64,000 nucleotides of DNA from Listeria grayi DSM 20601 (GTDB taxonomy: Bacteria; Bacillota; Bacilli; Lactobacillales; Listeriaceae): the NCBI RefSeq assembly GCF_000148995.1, contig NZ_GL538352.1, positions 62,001-126,000 on the forward strand, read 5' to 3'. The position numbers and the translations under genes are program-made. A model generated the notes under the pieces. That model was not told where the DNA came from and searched no databases. It saw only the letters and a program-made list of their open reading frames with translations. This document shows, one piece after another, positions 8,548 to 16,813 of the stretch. Numbering within the stretch: the stretch's first letter is position 1; the number at the start of each line of letters is the position of its first letter.

Positions 8548-8576
8548 AAAAAAGCCTCGCAGCAGGTGCGAAGCCG
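8548..8576 (-). terminator. Terminator after the phosphate transporter gene
   Basis: GCCTCGCA (8554-8561) pairs with TGCGAAGCC (8567-8575) and, read on the minus strand, is followed by a run of six U. It sits just downstream of the Pit stop codon. Confidence 0.8.
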
Positions 8577-8581
8577 TTGTT

Positions 8582-9583
8582 TTATGATAAAAATAAATGA
8601 AGCAGGAAGTAAAGCGCACCTGCAAATAATGCAGAAATCGGTAGTGTGATGATCCAAGTGATCACCATTCGCTGTGCAGTATCCCATTTAACACCTTTGA
8701 CACGATGTGATGTACCTACCCCTAAGATAGAAGAGCTGATAACATGGGTCGTGCTGACAGGCAAGTGGATAAATGTGGCTCCGAATATGATGATAACGGA
8801 ACTCAAGTCAGCTGCTACACCATTGACTGGCTTGATCTTCATGATCTTTCCACCAACAGTTTGGATGATCTTCCAGCCACCGATACTTGTACCGATCGCC
8901 ATTGCCAAGGCACAACTCACTTGAACCCAAAGCTGAACGTCGTCTCCAGTTTGGAAACCATTAGCGATCAAGGCAAGTGTGATGATACCCATTGATTTTT
9001 GAGCATCATTCGTACCGTGCGTGTAGGATTGCAACGCAGCGGTAAAGACTTGGATGTAACGGAAATTACGGTTTGTTGAAGCTAAATTTAGATTTTTTAA
9101 TGTTAATTTGAATATCGTATAAATCAAGTACCCAACTGCAAAAGCAATGAAAGGAGAAGCGATCAGTCCAACGATGATCGTTAGGAACCCACTGTATTCA
9201 ATGGAACCGAAGCCAGCAGCGGCAATAGCTGCACCAGCGATCGAGCCGATCAGGGCGTGCGAGGAACTGCTTGGGATACCGAAGTACCAAGTCAGCAAGT
9301 TCCATGCGATTGCTGAAAGAAGTGCGGCCAACAAGACGATCTCGCCATGTGGCAGTCGAAATGGATCAACGATATCTTTTGTGATCGTTTTGGCAACCCC
9401 TGTAAAAGAAACTGCCCCTATGAAGTTCATTGTAGCCGCCATAACGATAGCGTGACGCGGCTTTAAGGCTTTTGTCGAAACACTTGTCGCAATGGCATTT
9501 GCAGTATCATGAAAACCGTTTATGAGGTCAAATGTTAACGCTGCAAGAACAATAACAACGGTAATTAGTAACATACTCTCCAT
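8582..9583 (-). CDS. pit: Inorganic phosphate transporter, PiT family
   Basis: A 333-residue membrane protein with the two Pit repeat signatures: FDLINGFHDTANAIATSVST near residue 20 and the C-terminal partner SVIIIFGATFIHLPVSTTHVISSSILGVG. The central YTHGTNDAQKSMGIITLAL is also diagnostic. These low-affinity carriers import phosphate, usually as a metal-phosphate with protons. It follows the PhoU-like gene by 11 nt on the same strand, the common DUF47-pit operon. The length is that of the short bacterial Pit form. Confidence 0.95.
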   Translation of the reverse strand: MESMLLITVVIVLAALTFDLINGFHDTANAIATSVSTKALKPRHAIVMAATMNFIGAVSFTGVAKTITKDIVDPFRLPHGEIVLLAALLSAIAWNLLTWYFGIPSSSSHALIGSIAGAAIAAAGFGSIEYSGFLTIIVGLIASPFIAFAVGYLIYTIFKLTLKNLNLASTNRNFRYIQVFTAALQSYTHGTNDAQKSMGIITLALIANGFQTGDDVQLWVQVSCALAMAIGTSIGGWKIIQTVGGKIMKIKPVNGVAADLSSVIIIFGATFIHLPVSTTHVISSSILGVGTSHRVKGVKWDTAQRMVITWIITLPISALFAGALYFLLHLFLS

Positions 9584-9594
9584 TATCTAGCTCC

Positions 9595-10215
9595 TTATGC
9601 ATTTTTCATGACAATCGATTCAAGTGTATTTGCTACACTTTGACAACTGTCTGCAATGTCTTCTAGGTTTTGATAAACTTCTTTGTGACGGATCAAGCGG
9701 ATTGGATCTTGTTCGCGTTTGAACAGTTCAATCAATGCTTCACGATAAACTTCATCACAGTGAGATTCATAATCTTTGATTTTAATAGCAAGTTTGCGTA
9801 CGTCTTTTAATTTTTTGTCGAATACTAGATCCACAGCTCTTTCGATTTCAACCGTGCTGCTTTGGATAGCTTCGATCAATTTGACCATGTAGTCGTCGTA
9901 ATGAGTGATTTGGCAAATTTCAAGTGAGAAAGCAGTTTCTTCCAGACCGTCCATGATATCATCCAGACGATTGGTAAGCTCAAGCATATCTTCTCGTTCG
10001 ATAGGAGTGATAAATGCGTCGTTCAGTTCCATAATAATTTTATGGACCATTGTATCACCAGTGGTTTCGTATTCTTTGATTTTATCAGAAAATATATGAA
10101 GGTCATCTATAGAATTGATATTGAAAGAAGCGAAAAAATTAGCACCTTCCCGTAAATTAACAGCAATATCATGTAGCAATGAAGCAAAACGATCCTTTTT
10201 ATTTTTAAAAGCCAT
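9595..10215 (-). CDS. PhoU-like DUF47 protein, partner of Pit
   Basis: An all-helical protein of 206 residues (MAFKNKKDRFASLLHDIAVNL...), with metal-binding-like acidic motifs EREDMLELTNRLDDIMDGLEE and IKDYESHCDEVYREAL that recur in PhoU-family proteins. DUF47 proteins are thought to modulate the adjacent Pit carrier at the membrane. I start it at the ATG at 10213-10215, which has GGAGG 10 nt upstream; an earlier frame opening exists but lacks a better ribosome site. It lies 11 nt upstream of pit and is surely co-transcribed. Confidence 0.9.
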   Translation of the reverse strand: MAFKNKKDRFASLLHDIAVNLREGANFFASFNINSIDDLHIFSDKIKEYETTGDTMVHKIIMELNDAFITPIEREDMLELTNRLDDIMDGLEETAFSLEICQITHYDDYMVKLIEAIQSSTVEIERAVDLVFDKKLKDVRKLAIKIKDYESHCDEVYREALIELFKREQDPIRLIRHKEVYQNLEDIADSCQSVANTLESIVMKNA

Positions 10216-10416
10216 TTCTGAAATTTCCTCCGATCTTTTTTGATACATAAGTTTGGACCAAACAGGAGAAATAGAGCGTCCGTTCGGCGTTTTTTTATGT
10301 ATAAAATGTTTACAAGAATATAAAAATTTTAAGGTTGAAATTTACCACAAATTAATACTAACATAGGATGATATTAAATAAAAACTCTTTTTTGATAATT
10401 TAATAAAGAAATAATA

Positions 10417-10432
10417 TAGTAAGCGTTATCAT
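10417..10432 (+). promoter_or_regulatory. Candidate CcpA cre site
   Basis: TAGTAAGCGTTATCAT matches the cre consensus WTGNNARCGNWWWCAW at all but one fixed position. It lies in the 359-bp divergent region between the PhoU-Pit operon and the aldo/keto reductase gene, about 140 bp from the latter. The rest of this region is AT-rich with a TATAAT at 10518-10523 that may serve the reductase; nothing else is obvious in it. Confidence 0.5.
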
Positions 10433-10574
10433 TTTGATTTTCCTCCGATTTTTATAAAAATAATAAAAACTGGTTTTTTTATTAGGAGAGTGCATGATTT
10501 TTCGGTATACTGGGTAGTATAATTATTCCACTAAGAACTGGATATAAAAGTCAAACGATCGGGAGGTTTTAAAA

Positions 10575-11453
10575 GTGACCAAAACACTAGAAAGTCGCTT
10601 TGTGTTACCTGATGGTGCCCGTATGCCTTATATAGGTTTAGGCTTATTCAAATTAAATGAACAAGAGTTGCTCCGAGATGCGATCAGTGAAGCTGCTGCG
10701 ATCGGATACCGGCTATTTGATACAGCAGCTGTTTATAATAATGAACAGCTGATCGGCGAAGAACTGCGCGCCAGTAATGTTCCGCGGGAAGAGCTGTTTT
10801 TGAGCACCAAGATCTGGAATGGCGATCTCGGATATGACAGCACGCTTCGTGCTGTAGAGCGAACGCTGACGAACTTGAAAATGGATTATCTGGATCTTTA
10901 CTCGATCCACTGGCCAATCGCCGGCAAATACCGCGACACATGGCTGGCTTTAGAACGTCTCAAAGAAGAAAAAGTCGTACGCTCGATCGGCGTTGCGAAT
11001 TTCAAACAATATCATCTCGATGATCTGTTGACTGTCGCAAATGAAAAGCCAGTCATCAATCAGATTGAAACGCATCCGCTTTTGCCGCAAAATGAATTGC
11101 GTGCTTATATGGCAAAGCTCGGGATCGCCCATGGTGCCTGGTCGCCGCTTGCTAAAGGCGCATTGATGCAGGATAAACTGATCGACAAGATCGCGGAAAA
11201 GCATGGCGCACAAGTAGATCAAGTCGTACTACAGTGGCATCTCAACCGCAATACGATCATTTTTCCGAAATCGATCAATCCAAAACGCTTGAAAGAAAAT
11301 GCAGAACTTTCGTATTTCCACTTGGACAGCCATGATATGGAACGGCTAGATAAATTAGCTGGGGATGTTCGTGTAGGACCTGATCCTGATGATCTGGCGT
11401 ATTTTGTGACAAGCATAGAGCGTGAAAGGGAAGAATTGGCGAATAGAGAATAG
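10575..11453 (+). CDS. Aldo/keto reductase
   Basis: A 292-residue (alpha/beta)8-barrel NADPH-dependent oxidoreductase. The catalytic tetrad can be read: Asp and Tyr in FDTAAVYNNE (about 48-57), Lys in STKIWN (about 78), and His in YSIHWPIAGKY (about 112). The cofactor-binding end is FPKSINPKRLKENAE. Such enzymes reduce aldehydes and 2,5-diketo acids. Start is GTG with GGGAGG 9 nt upstream. It stands alone upstream of the CorA-like gene; a possible CcpA site lies further upstream. The natural substrate cannot be told. Confidence 0.92.
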   Translation: MTKTLESRFVLPDGARMPYIGLGLFKLNEQELLRDAISEAAAIGYRLFDTAAVYNNEQLIGEELRASNVPREELFLSTKIWNGDLGYDSTLRAVERTLTNLKMDYLDLYSIHWPIAGKYRDTWLALERLKEEKVVRSIGVANFKQYHLDDLLTVANEKPVINQIETHPLLPQNELRAYMAKLGIAHGAWSPLAKGALMQDKLIDKIAEKHGAQVDQVVLQWHLNRNTIIFPKSINPKRLKENAELSYFHLDSHDMERLDKLAGDVRVGPDPDDLAYFVTSIEREREELANRE

Positions 11454-11457
11454 ATTG

Positions 11458-11486
11458 GTCGCGTGAGCTGACAAGGTTCACGCGGA
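11458..11486 (+). other. Hairpin between aldo/keto reductase and CorA-like genes
   Basis: CGCGTGA and TCACGCG form a 7-bp stem with an 11-nt loop, in the 68-nt gap. There is no T-run behind it, so it is more likely an RNA-stability or partial-termination hairpin than a full terminator. Confidence 0.45.
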
Positions 11487-11521
11487 CTTAATCAAAACAG
11501 TAAAAGCTAGCAGGAGGAACT

Positions 11522-12427
11522 ATGGATATAAGAGAAACATTCAATGCGGAAACGAATAAATGGATCGATATCGACGCTTCCAACGGCGAGGATCTCTCCA
11601 AACTAAATCAAGTCTACGGCATCGATGAAGAGATCATCGGCTACTCGCTGGATAGAAATGAGCGGGCGCATGTCGAATACGATGAAGATACGGGCGTGTT
11701 CTTCTTGATTTATCACGCACCTAATCTCGATGAAACTGGCGATAACTATGAGACCTTTCCGTTCACTTTTATTGTTAAAGATAATTATTTGATCACAATA
11801 AGCAGTAAACATACGAAATATATCACCACCATGATGGAAAAATACTTACATAACCATCATGAAGAATCACTTTTTCACTTTCTTTTTAAAAGTTTATTCC
11901 TGATCACAGCGGCTTTCTTTCCGTTAGTGGAAAAAATGGATATCAACCGGAAGCGTATCAATGATAAATTAAGAGAAAAAACGACAAAAGAAAACTTGCT
12001 GGGATTATCTGATTTAGAAACAGGGATCGTATATTTGGTTTCCGCCTCGAAGCAAAACACGATGCTGCTTGAACAAATCAAGGCGCAGGCCTTTTATCGA
12101 AAGCTGACAGAATTCGAGAAAGAACAGCTCGATGATGCATTGATCGAAGCGCGGCAATTACTTGAGATGACTCAGCTCTCTTCACAGATCCTCCAGCAGC
12201 TTTCAGGCACCTATAATAATGTCTTAAATAATAATTTGAATGACACGATGAAAATCTTGACTGTCTTATCCGTTCTGCTGACATTGCCAACGATCATTAC
12301 CGGCTTTTTCGGAATGAATATGCCACTTCCGCTCGAACACAATCGAATGGGCTGGATCATTAGCATCGGAATCAGCTTAGTGAGCTGGTTCATATTATCT
12401 TTTATTTTACGCAGAAGAATGCGATAA
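11522..12427 (+). CDS. corA: CorA-family divalent cation channel
   Basis: A 301-residue protein with a soluble N-terminal domain (residues 1-235) rich in acidic and helical segments, followed by two transmembrane helices at about 240-262 and 275-297. The pore signature GMN is present in GFFGMNMPLPLEHN. CorA proteins are pentameric channels for Mg2+ and sometimes Co2+/Ni2+ in the cytoplasmic membrane. RBS AGGAGG lies 6 nt before the ATG. The C-terminus ends in the basic RRRMR usual after helix 2. Whether it carries Mg2+ or another metal is open. Confidence 0.92.
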   Translation: MDIRETFNAETNKWIDIDASNGEDLSKLNQVYGIDEEIIGYSLDRNERAHVEYDEDTGVFFLIYHAPNLDETGDNYETFPFTFIVKDNYLITISSKHTKYITTMMEKYLHNHHEESLFHFLFKSLFLITAAFFPLVEKMDINRKRINDKLREKTTKENLLGLSDLETGIVYLVSASKQNTMLLEQIKAQAFYRKLTEFEKEQLDDALIEARQLLEMTQLSSQILQQLSGTYNNVLNNNLNDTMKILTVLSVLLTLPTIITGFFGMNMPLPLEHNRMGWIISIGISLVSWFILSFILRRRMR

Positions 12428-12463
12428 AAAAGCGCAGCCTCTTTATGAGGTTACGCTTTTTTT
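12426..12463. terminator. Bidirectional terminator between convergent genes
   Basis: AAAAGCG.AGCCTC / GAGGTTaCGCTTTTTTT stem with A and T runs on both sides, placed between the CorA-like gene (plus) and the pseudouridine synthase gene (minus). It overlaps the last codons of the latter. Confidence 0.85.
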
Positions 12464-13335
12464 AATCGGAAAGAATCATCTGGAGGTTGCTCCCACTTAA
12501 GCGTGTTATCTAAAAACGGATGATAGGTTTCCAATTGTTTAGCATGGAGCAACAGCCGCGCGGCACGATTTGAGCCGCCGTAAAGCGAATCCCCGATGAT
12601 CGGGAAACCAGCATCACTCAGATGAACACGAATTTGATGGGTACGTCCGGTATCTAGCCGGCATTCGAGGAGCGTATTATTCTGCGCTTGATGGCGGGCA
12701 AGAATGGCTACATGCGTCACTGCTGTTTGACCGCCGGGGCTCACGCGTCGTTTGTTCGGGTGGTGACGATCACTGCTGATGGGCTTGCGAATAGTGAAAT
12801 TAGCCGGTCCCTTCCAGATATTGTCCGTGATTGCCAGATAATGCCGGTGGATGGTCCGCTGTTCTAACTGATAGGAAAACGCAGCCAGGGCGATCGCATT
12901 TTTAGCAAATAAAAGCAAGCCGCTAGTGGCTTCATCCAAACGGTGGACAGGGGATGCACTTGCACCAGATTGACCTGTTGCATTTAAATAAGCTTGGACA
13001 CGCTGCTGACAGCTATCTATTTCGCTGGAATCATTGGGATGTGTTTTTAAATTCGCCGGTTTATTGGCAACGAGGATAAAATCATCTTCATAGACGATAT
13101 CGATCGGACGGTCAGCAGATGTGACGACAGCTTTTTCGAGCAGCGGCAATACTAATAGATCCCCGGCATGAAGTGGCCTGCGCCAATCCGTCAGCTGTTC
13201 GTTATTCAACTGCACGTCATGCGACATACGCAAAGTATGGCGCGCTTTTTTTCCTAAATGAAAATGATCGCGCAGCAAGGTTTCTGCATTTATGTTATCC
13301 CAAGCCGAAAGTATCGGGATTTTTAAATTCATCAT
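12451..13335 (-). CDS. RluA-family pseudouridine synthase (RluD-like)
   Basis: A 294-residue enzyme that isomerises uridine to pseudouridine in rRNA or tRNA. The catalytic aspartate is in VHRLDEATSGLLLFAKN at about residue 132. Other family blocks are VLVANKPANLKTHP (here LVANKPANLKTHPND), TVTHVAILA and CRLDTGRTHQIRVHLSDAGFPIIGDSLYGG. The N-terminal 80 residues look like a degenerate S4-type RNA-binding region (LLRDHFHLGKKARHTLR). RBS GAGGAG is upstream of tandem ATGs. The RNA target cannot be assigned from sequence. Confidence 0.92.
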   Translation of the reverse strand: MMNLKIPILSAWDNINAETLLRDHFHLGKKARHTLRMSHDVQLNNEQLTDWRRPLHAGDLLVLPLLEKAVVTSADRPIDIVYEDDFILVANKPANLKTHPNDSSEIDSCQQRVQAYLNATGQSGASASPVHRLDEATSGLLLFAKNAIALAAFSYQLEQRTIHRHYLAITDNIWKGPANFTIRKPISSDRHHPNKRRVSPGGQTAVTHVAILARHQAQNNTLLECRLDTGRTHQIRVHLSDAGFPIIGDSLYGGSNRAARLLLHAKQLETYHPFLDNTLKWEQPPDDSFRLKKA

Positions 13336-13356
13336 TTTAGCATGCTCCTCTTTATT

Positions 13357-13809
13357 TTATTTGGTAGAAAGGCGCTTGATAGAGGGGATCAGCAGGTAGC
13401 GGCAGAGAATATCTGCTGTAACAAGTCCGACTGCTAAACCGACCGCTGCATAGCCGACATTTAAAAAGACGAATCCGGCTGCAGAATAATCGCCCAGCAA
13501 CAGTGTACGGAAAGCATCATAAAAAGTGATTCCCGGAACTACTGGTACTAAACCAGGGACGAAATAGACAGTCAGCGGCATTTTGAAGCGGTGTGCAGCA
13601 ATTTGAGCAGCGACTGCGAGCAAGAGGGAACAGACTAGACTTGCTAAAAAGACGCCGTAGCCATGCTTTGTCATTTCAAAATAGCCGATCCAGCCAATCA
13701 TACCAATGATTCCGCTAGTGAAAATCGCTTTTTTAGGAACATTGCATAATACTGCAAACGTGACGGAAGAAATGAAACTGAAAAATAAGTGATATGCGAT
13801 TTCGCCCAT
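13357..13809 (-). CDS. Threonine/serine exporter subunit, ThrE_2 (DUF3815) type
   Basis: A 150-residue membrane protein with four or five helices. Characteristic pieces are FTSGIIGMIGWIGYF, AAHRFKMPLTVYFVPGLVPVVPGITFYDAFRTLLLGDY and the last helix VGLAVGLVTADIL. The VPG(L/I)VPxVPG motif recurs in the partner gene, reflecting the shared ThrE fold. I use the ATG at 13807-13809 (MGEIAYHLFF), which lies after the stop of the upstream partner; a longer frame overlaps that gene and has no good ribosome site. The pair forms a split ThrE-type amino-acid exporter. Confidence 0.85.
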   Translation of the reverse strand: MGEIAYHLFFSFISSVTFAVLCNVPKKAIFTSGIIGMIGWIGYFEMTKHGYGVFLASLVCSLLLAVAAQIAAHRFKMPLTVYFVPGLVPVVPGITFYDAFRTLLLGDYSAAGFVFLNVGYAAVGLAVGLVTADILCRYLLIPSIKRLSTK

Positions 13810-13831
13810 GTGCTTTCCAATCCTCTCTTTG

Positions 13832-14599
13832 CTAAATAATAAATAAATAGTAGACCACTGCGATTCCTGCACCAAGTGAAGCTGCAATCGCAAGTCCTTC
13901 GACCGTTCGGATCATGCCTGACAAATAATGTCTTGCCATAATATCACGGATGGCGTTGGTGATCGTGATTCCTGGAACGAGCGGCACGACAGCGCCGATC
14001 ATTACTAAGCTGGTATGAATACCGATGAAATGTAAAAGTAAATAACCGGTCATCCCACCAACGAATGTTCCACAAAATTCCGCTAAAAAAGGAATGTTCA
14101 ATAATTTAGAAATCAGTACATAAATAGCAAAAGAAACCACTCCAGCAATCATCGAAGCAGGCAGATCAACAAAACTGCCCCCAAAGATCAATACGATACT
14201 GCCACTCAATCCAGCAGTACAAATATATTTCTTCCATAATTGAATCGATGCTTTTTCCGCCTCGACCTTTTTCAAAGCTTGATACAATTCGATCAGCGTG
14301 ATGTGTTGCAGTGCGAAATCGCGTGATAGCTGGTTGACCTGCGTGATCTTGTTGAGATCATAATCCCGATTATCGATCCGTAAAAAATCTGTACCGAAAT
14401 CTTCTAGTTTTACGAAAATGCCATTCAGCGTCACATACGTGTATTTGCTGGATTTTGCCGGGTCATTCAAAGCGATCCGAATGATTCGCTCCATCGTATC
14501 TTCCGTACGGCTGATCTCAGCACCGTTCTCGACAAGCAACTTACCTGCCAGAAGGCTGACAGCGGCAATCATTTTATTTGTATTTACAACTTCTTCCAT
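13832..14599 (-). CDS. Threonine/serine exporter subunit, ThrE (DUF1212) type
   Basis: A 255-residue protein. The soluble N-terminal half carries the family signature LLVENGAEISRTEDTMERI near residue 25 and FVKLEDFGTDFLRIDNRDYDL. The C-terminal half has about five membrane helices, including the VPLVPGITITNAIRD block that parallels the ThrE_2 partner. Together they correspond to the two halves of corynebacterial ThrE, which exports threonine and serine. The downstream partner gene follows after 22 nt, so the two are an operon. Confidence 0.87.
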   Translation of the reverse strand: MEEVVNTNKMIAAVSLLAGKLLVENGAEISRTEDTMERIIRIALNDPAKSSKYTYVTLNGIFVKLEDFGTDFLRIDNRDYDLNKITQVNQLSRDFALQHITLIELYQALKKVEAEKASIQLWKKYICTAGLSGSIVLIFGGSFVDLPASMIAGVVSFAIYVLISKLLNIPFLAEFCGTFVGGMTGYLLLHFIGIHTSLVMIGAVVPLVPGITITNAIRDIMARHYLSGMIRTVEGLAIAASLGAGIAVVYYLFII

Positions 14600-14666
14600 T
14601 CATTTTCGCCTCGATTCTCCATTACAAATCATATCATCTTTTTTACAAAAAGGGAGTAGGGAAAAT

Positions 14667-14698
14667 AAAAAATCCTGCAGCTTTTACCCTGCAGGATG
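14667..14698 (-). terminator. Terminator after the CNNM/CorC-like gene
   Basis: On the minus strand ATCCTGCAG pairs with CTGCAGGAT over a short loop and is followed by a run of six U. It lies directly after the stop codon at 14703. Confidence 0.85.
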
Positions 14699-14702
14699 TT
14701 GT

Positions 14703-16016
14703 TTAATCTTCTTTAGGTGTTTCTTTTTTTATGATCTCAATATATTCGATATGATGAGGTTCCGCTTGCTTGATACGGAAAATATAGCCGCCGTAATCGA
14801 TCTCATCGCCAATTTCCACTTCGTAATTCTGTGTCAAGAACCAGCCGCCGATCGTATCGACATCTTCTTCTTCAATGGAAGTACCTAAGAAATTATTGAC
14901 TTCATCAATCAAAACTTTTGCGTCGACGATGTAATGACCTTCTTTGATTTTGCGCACTTCTGGGATCTCATCGGCATCGAATTCGTCACGGATATCACCA
15001 ACGATTTCTTCAACGATATCTTCTACCGTTACCAGTCCAGAAGTACCACCATATTCATCGAGCAAAATCGCGATATGCGAACGCTCGCGCTGCATTCGGA
15101 TCAGCAGTTCCTTGATCGGGATCGTTTCGATCACTCGAATGATCGGTTTGACATATGGATCGATACTAAAAGAAGCATTGGTTCCATTTTCAACATAAGC
15201 GGACAAAATCTCTTTCAAATTAAGTACGCCGATCACATGGTCCTTATCGCCATCGATGACCGGATAGCGTGTATATCTCTCGATCTGCATGATCTCGGAC
15301 AATTCGCCGATCGTCGAGCCAGCGTCAACAGTAACGACTTCGGTCCGCGGGATCATGACTTCTTTTGCCATTCGTTCATCAAAATCGAAAATCTTATTGA
15401 CATAGCGGAATTCCGATTGGTTGATCTCACCACTTTTAAAACTTTCACCAACAATGATTCGGAGTTCATCCTCCGTATGTGCCACTTCATGTTCGGAAGC
15501 AGGTTCTAGGCCAAACATCTTTGCAATCAGTACAGCTGATTCGTTTAATAACCAGATGAACGGAAACATCACACGATAAAAGACGTGCAGTGGTCGTGCA
15601 ACGCTAAGCGCAACACTCTCTGTTTTGTCGATCGCAAGTGTCTTTGGAACAAGTTCCCCAACGACCACGTGCAGGAACGTGATGAAAATGAATGCAATCA
15701 AGAACGAGATCAGGGTGACAACTGATTCAGGAATCGTCAAAAGCGCAAATAATGGATGCAACGCTGCTTCCACCGTTGATTCCCCTAACCAACCAAGTCC
15801 AAGGGAAGTAATCGTGATCCCTAATTGACAGGCTGATAAATACTCATTCAGATGTGTATTCACATGACGCGCTAACTTTGCTCGCTTGTTTCCCTCTGCG
15901 ATAAGTTGGTCAAGTCTACTTGACCTCATTTTAACGATCGCAAATTCAGTAGCTACAAAGAACGCCGAAATTGCGATAAGCACCGCAATAATAATGAATT
16001 TTAAAAGTAATATCAA
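14703..16016 (-). CDS. CNNM/CorC-type membrane protein with CBS pair (TlyC/HlyC family)
   Basis: 437 residues. Residues 1-190 are the DUF21 transmembrane region (FVATEFAIVKMRSSRLDQL, ACQLGITITSLGLGWLGE, VVGELVPKTLAIDKTE). Residues about 205-330 hold two CBS domains (MIPRTEVVTVDAGSTIGEL, RYTRYPVIDGDKDHVIGVL, HIAILLDEYGGTSGLVTVED). Residues about 345-430 are the CorC_HlyC domain (IGGWFLTQNYEVEIGD). Relatives act in Mg2+ export or resistance; the 'hemolysin' label is historical. The start is a TTG at 16014-16016. The only strong Shine-Dalgarno, AGGAGG, is about 35 nt away with a stable hairpin in between, which is unusual. Confidence 0.9.
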   Translation of the reverse strand: MILLLKFIIIAVLIAISAFFVATEFAIVKMRSSRLDQLIAEGNKRAKLARHVNTHLNEYLSACQLGITITSLGLGWLGESTVEAALHPLFALLTIPESVVTLISFLIAFIFITFLHVVVGELVPKTLAIDKTESVALSVARPLHVFYRVMFPFIWLLNESAVLIAKMFGLEPASEHEVAHTEDELRIIVGESFKSGEINQSEFRYVNKIFDFDERMAKEVMIPRTEVVTVDAGSTIGELSEIMQIERYTRYPVIDGDKDHVIGVLNLKEILSAYVENGTNASFSIDPYVKPIIRVIETIPIKELLIRMQRERSHIAILLDEYGGTSGLVTVEDIVEEIVGDIRDEFDADEIPEVRKIKEGHYIVDAKVLIDEVNNFLGTSIEEEDVDTIGGWFLTQNYEVEIGDEIDYGGYIFRIKQAEPHHIEYIEIIKKETPKED

Positions 16017-16022
16017 TAGTTA

Positions 16023-16058
16023 GCCGCACAGCAGAACTGTGACGGCGAACACCTCCTA
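16023..16058 (-). promoter_or_regulatory. Leader with strong Shine-Dalgarno and hairpin before the CNNM/CorC gene
   Basis: Minus strand: AGGAGG (16052-16057) is followed by an in-frame 10-codon mini-ORF (GTG TTC GCC ... GGC TAA) and by the stem GCCGtCACAG/CTGTGcGGC (16046-16023), then the TTG start at 16016. The mini-ORF stop lies 3 nt from the TTG, so translational coupling or a hairpin that brings the ribosome site near the TTG are both possible. Confidence 0.5.
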
Positions 16059-16203
16059 TAGTTTTTTTATTTCTTTTTGGACAAGGAGATCATCTTGAAT
16101 AAAAAAAGGTTACTTGGAAAATCCGGCAGCAAATCACTTTTATTAAAGAAGTCTACTTGTTGTATATGTTTTGCTAATTGTTGTGTTAGTAAATCTGCCC
16201 CAT
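16056..16203 (-). pseudogene. Broken small ORF upstream of the CNNM/CorC gene
   Basis: Minus strand GGGAGGG followed 9 nt later by ATG (16201-16203) would start a protein, but that frame stops after five codons. Shifting by one base gives an open frame of about 49 codons (GADLLTQQLAKHIQQVDFF, NKSDLLPDFPSNLFFIQDD, ending KEIKKL), which stops at 16056-16058 where the next AGGAGG begins. A one-base deletion would explain it. The product is unknown. Confidence 0.35.
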
Positions 16204-16237
16204 CGAATGTTTCCCTCCCTTTAAATTTAGTTAGTTC

Positions 16238-16259
16238 AATCTAAATTATAATTTAGATT
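16238..16259. promoter_or_regulatory. Perfect 22-bp palindrome, likely operator
   Basis: AATCTAAATT / AATTTAGATT separated by AT, a perfect dyad in AT-rich promoter-like DNA 18 bp before the GGGAGGG of the broken small ORF. Its length and symmetry fit a dimeric repressor site. It does not clearly match Fur, PerR, Zur or MntR consensus sequences. Confidence 0.5.
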
Positions 16260-16293
16260 TGGCAATAACACAATTGTTTTATCATTTTTACGC

Positions 16294-16319
16294 AGAAAAA
16301 CCTCCTAAAAGAAGGAGGT
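16294..16319 (-). terminator. Terminator after the ArsC-like gene
   Basis: On the minus strand ACCTCC/GGAGGT stem, 8-nt loop, then five U. It lies just past the gene end at 16324. Confidence 0.8.
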
Positions 16320-16323
16320 CTTC

Positions 16324-16746
16324 TCAAGCATCCATCAAGTCAAACTCAAGATTTTTGACAGAAAGCGCGATATCGTCGCAAACTTCCTGATAGGACACCC
16401 ATTTGTTCAGCAATTCCTGCCGCCTTTCCGGATCGTCGATATCCCAATAGATTACTTTGTCTTGTAGATCTTCGGGAAAATTTGGAGCGATTTCATATTC
16501 AGAATCATAAATGGTAACGATCAAATCGGCATTTATAAGTAATTCGCGGTTCGGGACAAATGAAATATGAGTAGGTGGTTCCATTGCATACTCGTGCAAT
16601 GCTTTTTTTGCAAGATTCGTAACAGCAGTCTTGCGCCAGGAACCACTAATAAATGTGAAATTTACCAGTGGCAGCTTTTTTGCCCAAGCTTCGGCGATCG
16701 CGCTTCTGATGTGAGTTTGAGAGATGAAATAAATCAGCTTATGCAC
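16324..16746 (-). CDS. ArsC/low-molecular-weight phosphatase-like protein lacking the catalytic cysteine
   Basis: About 140 residues with the LMW-PTP/arsenate reductase fold signature at the N-terminus, KLIYFISQTHIRSAIAEAW. In active members this loop is C-x5-R; here the position six before the Arg is Ile, and the only cysteine is near the C-terminus (YQEVCDDIA). So neither phosphatase nor arsenate reductase chemistry is expected by the usual route. Other fold elements remain (FTFISGSWRK, ADLIVTIYDSEYEIAPNFP, YWDIDDPER). I prefer the GTG at 16744-16746, 9 nt after AAAGGA; the ATG at 16753-16755 abuts it. Expression is probably SigB-driven. Confidence 0.75.
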   Translation of the reverse strand: MHKLIYFISQTHIRSAIAEAWAKKLPLVNFTFISGSWRKTAVTNLAKKALHEYAMEPPTHISFVPNRELLINADLIVTIYDSEYEIAPNFPEDLQDKVIYWDIDDPERRQELLNKWVSYQEVCDDIALSVKNLEFDLMDA

Positions 16747-16813
16747 ATTATTCATTCCTTTCAAGTGTAAAAGAACACTTTTTGATGCTAAAGAATTCTT
16801 CAAGTAGTAATTG

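Noticed and set aside
10261-10310. Possible hairpin GCGTCCG/CGGCG with T-run upstream of the PhoU-like gene
   Set aside because: The loop would be too small and the stem has mismatches; not a convincing terminator.
16094-16243. Plus-strand 49-codon, cysteine-rich frame with AAGGAG six bases before a TTG
   Set aside because: The opposite strand reads more protein-like, with its own ribosome site and promoter dyad; the plus reading is probably chance.
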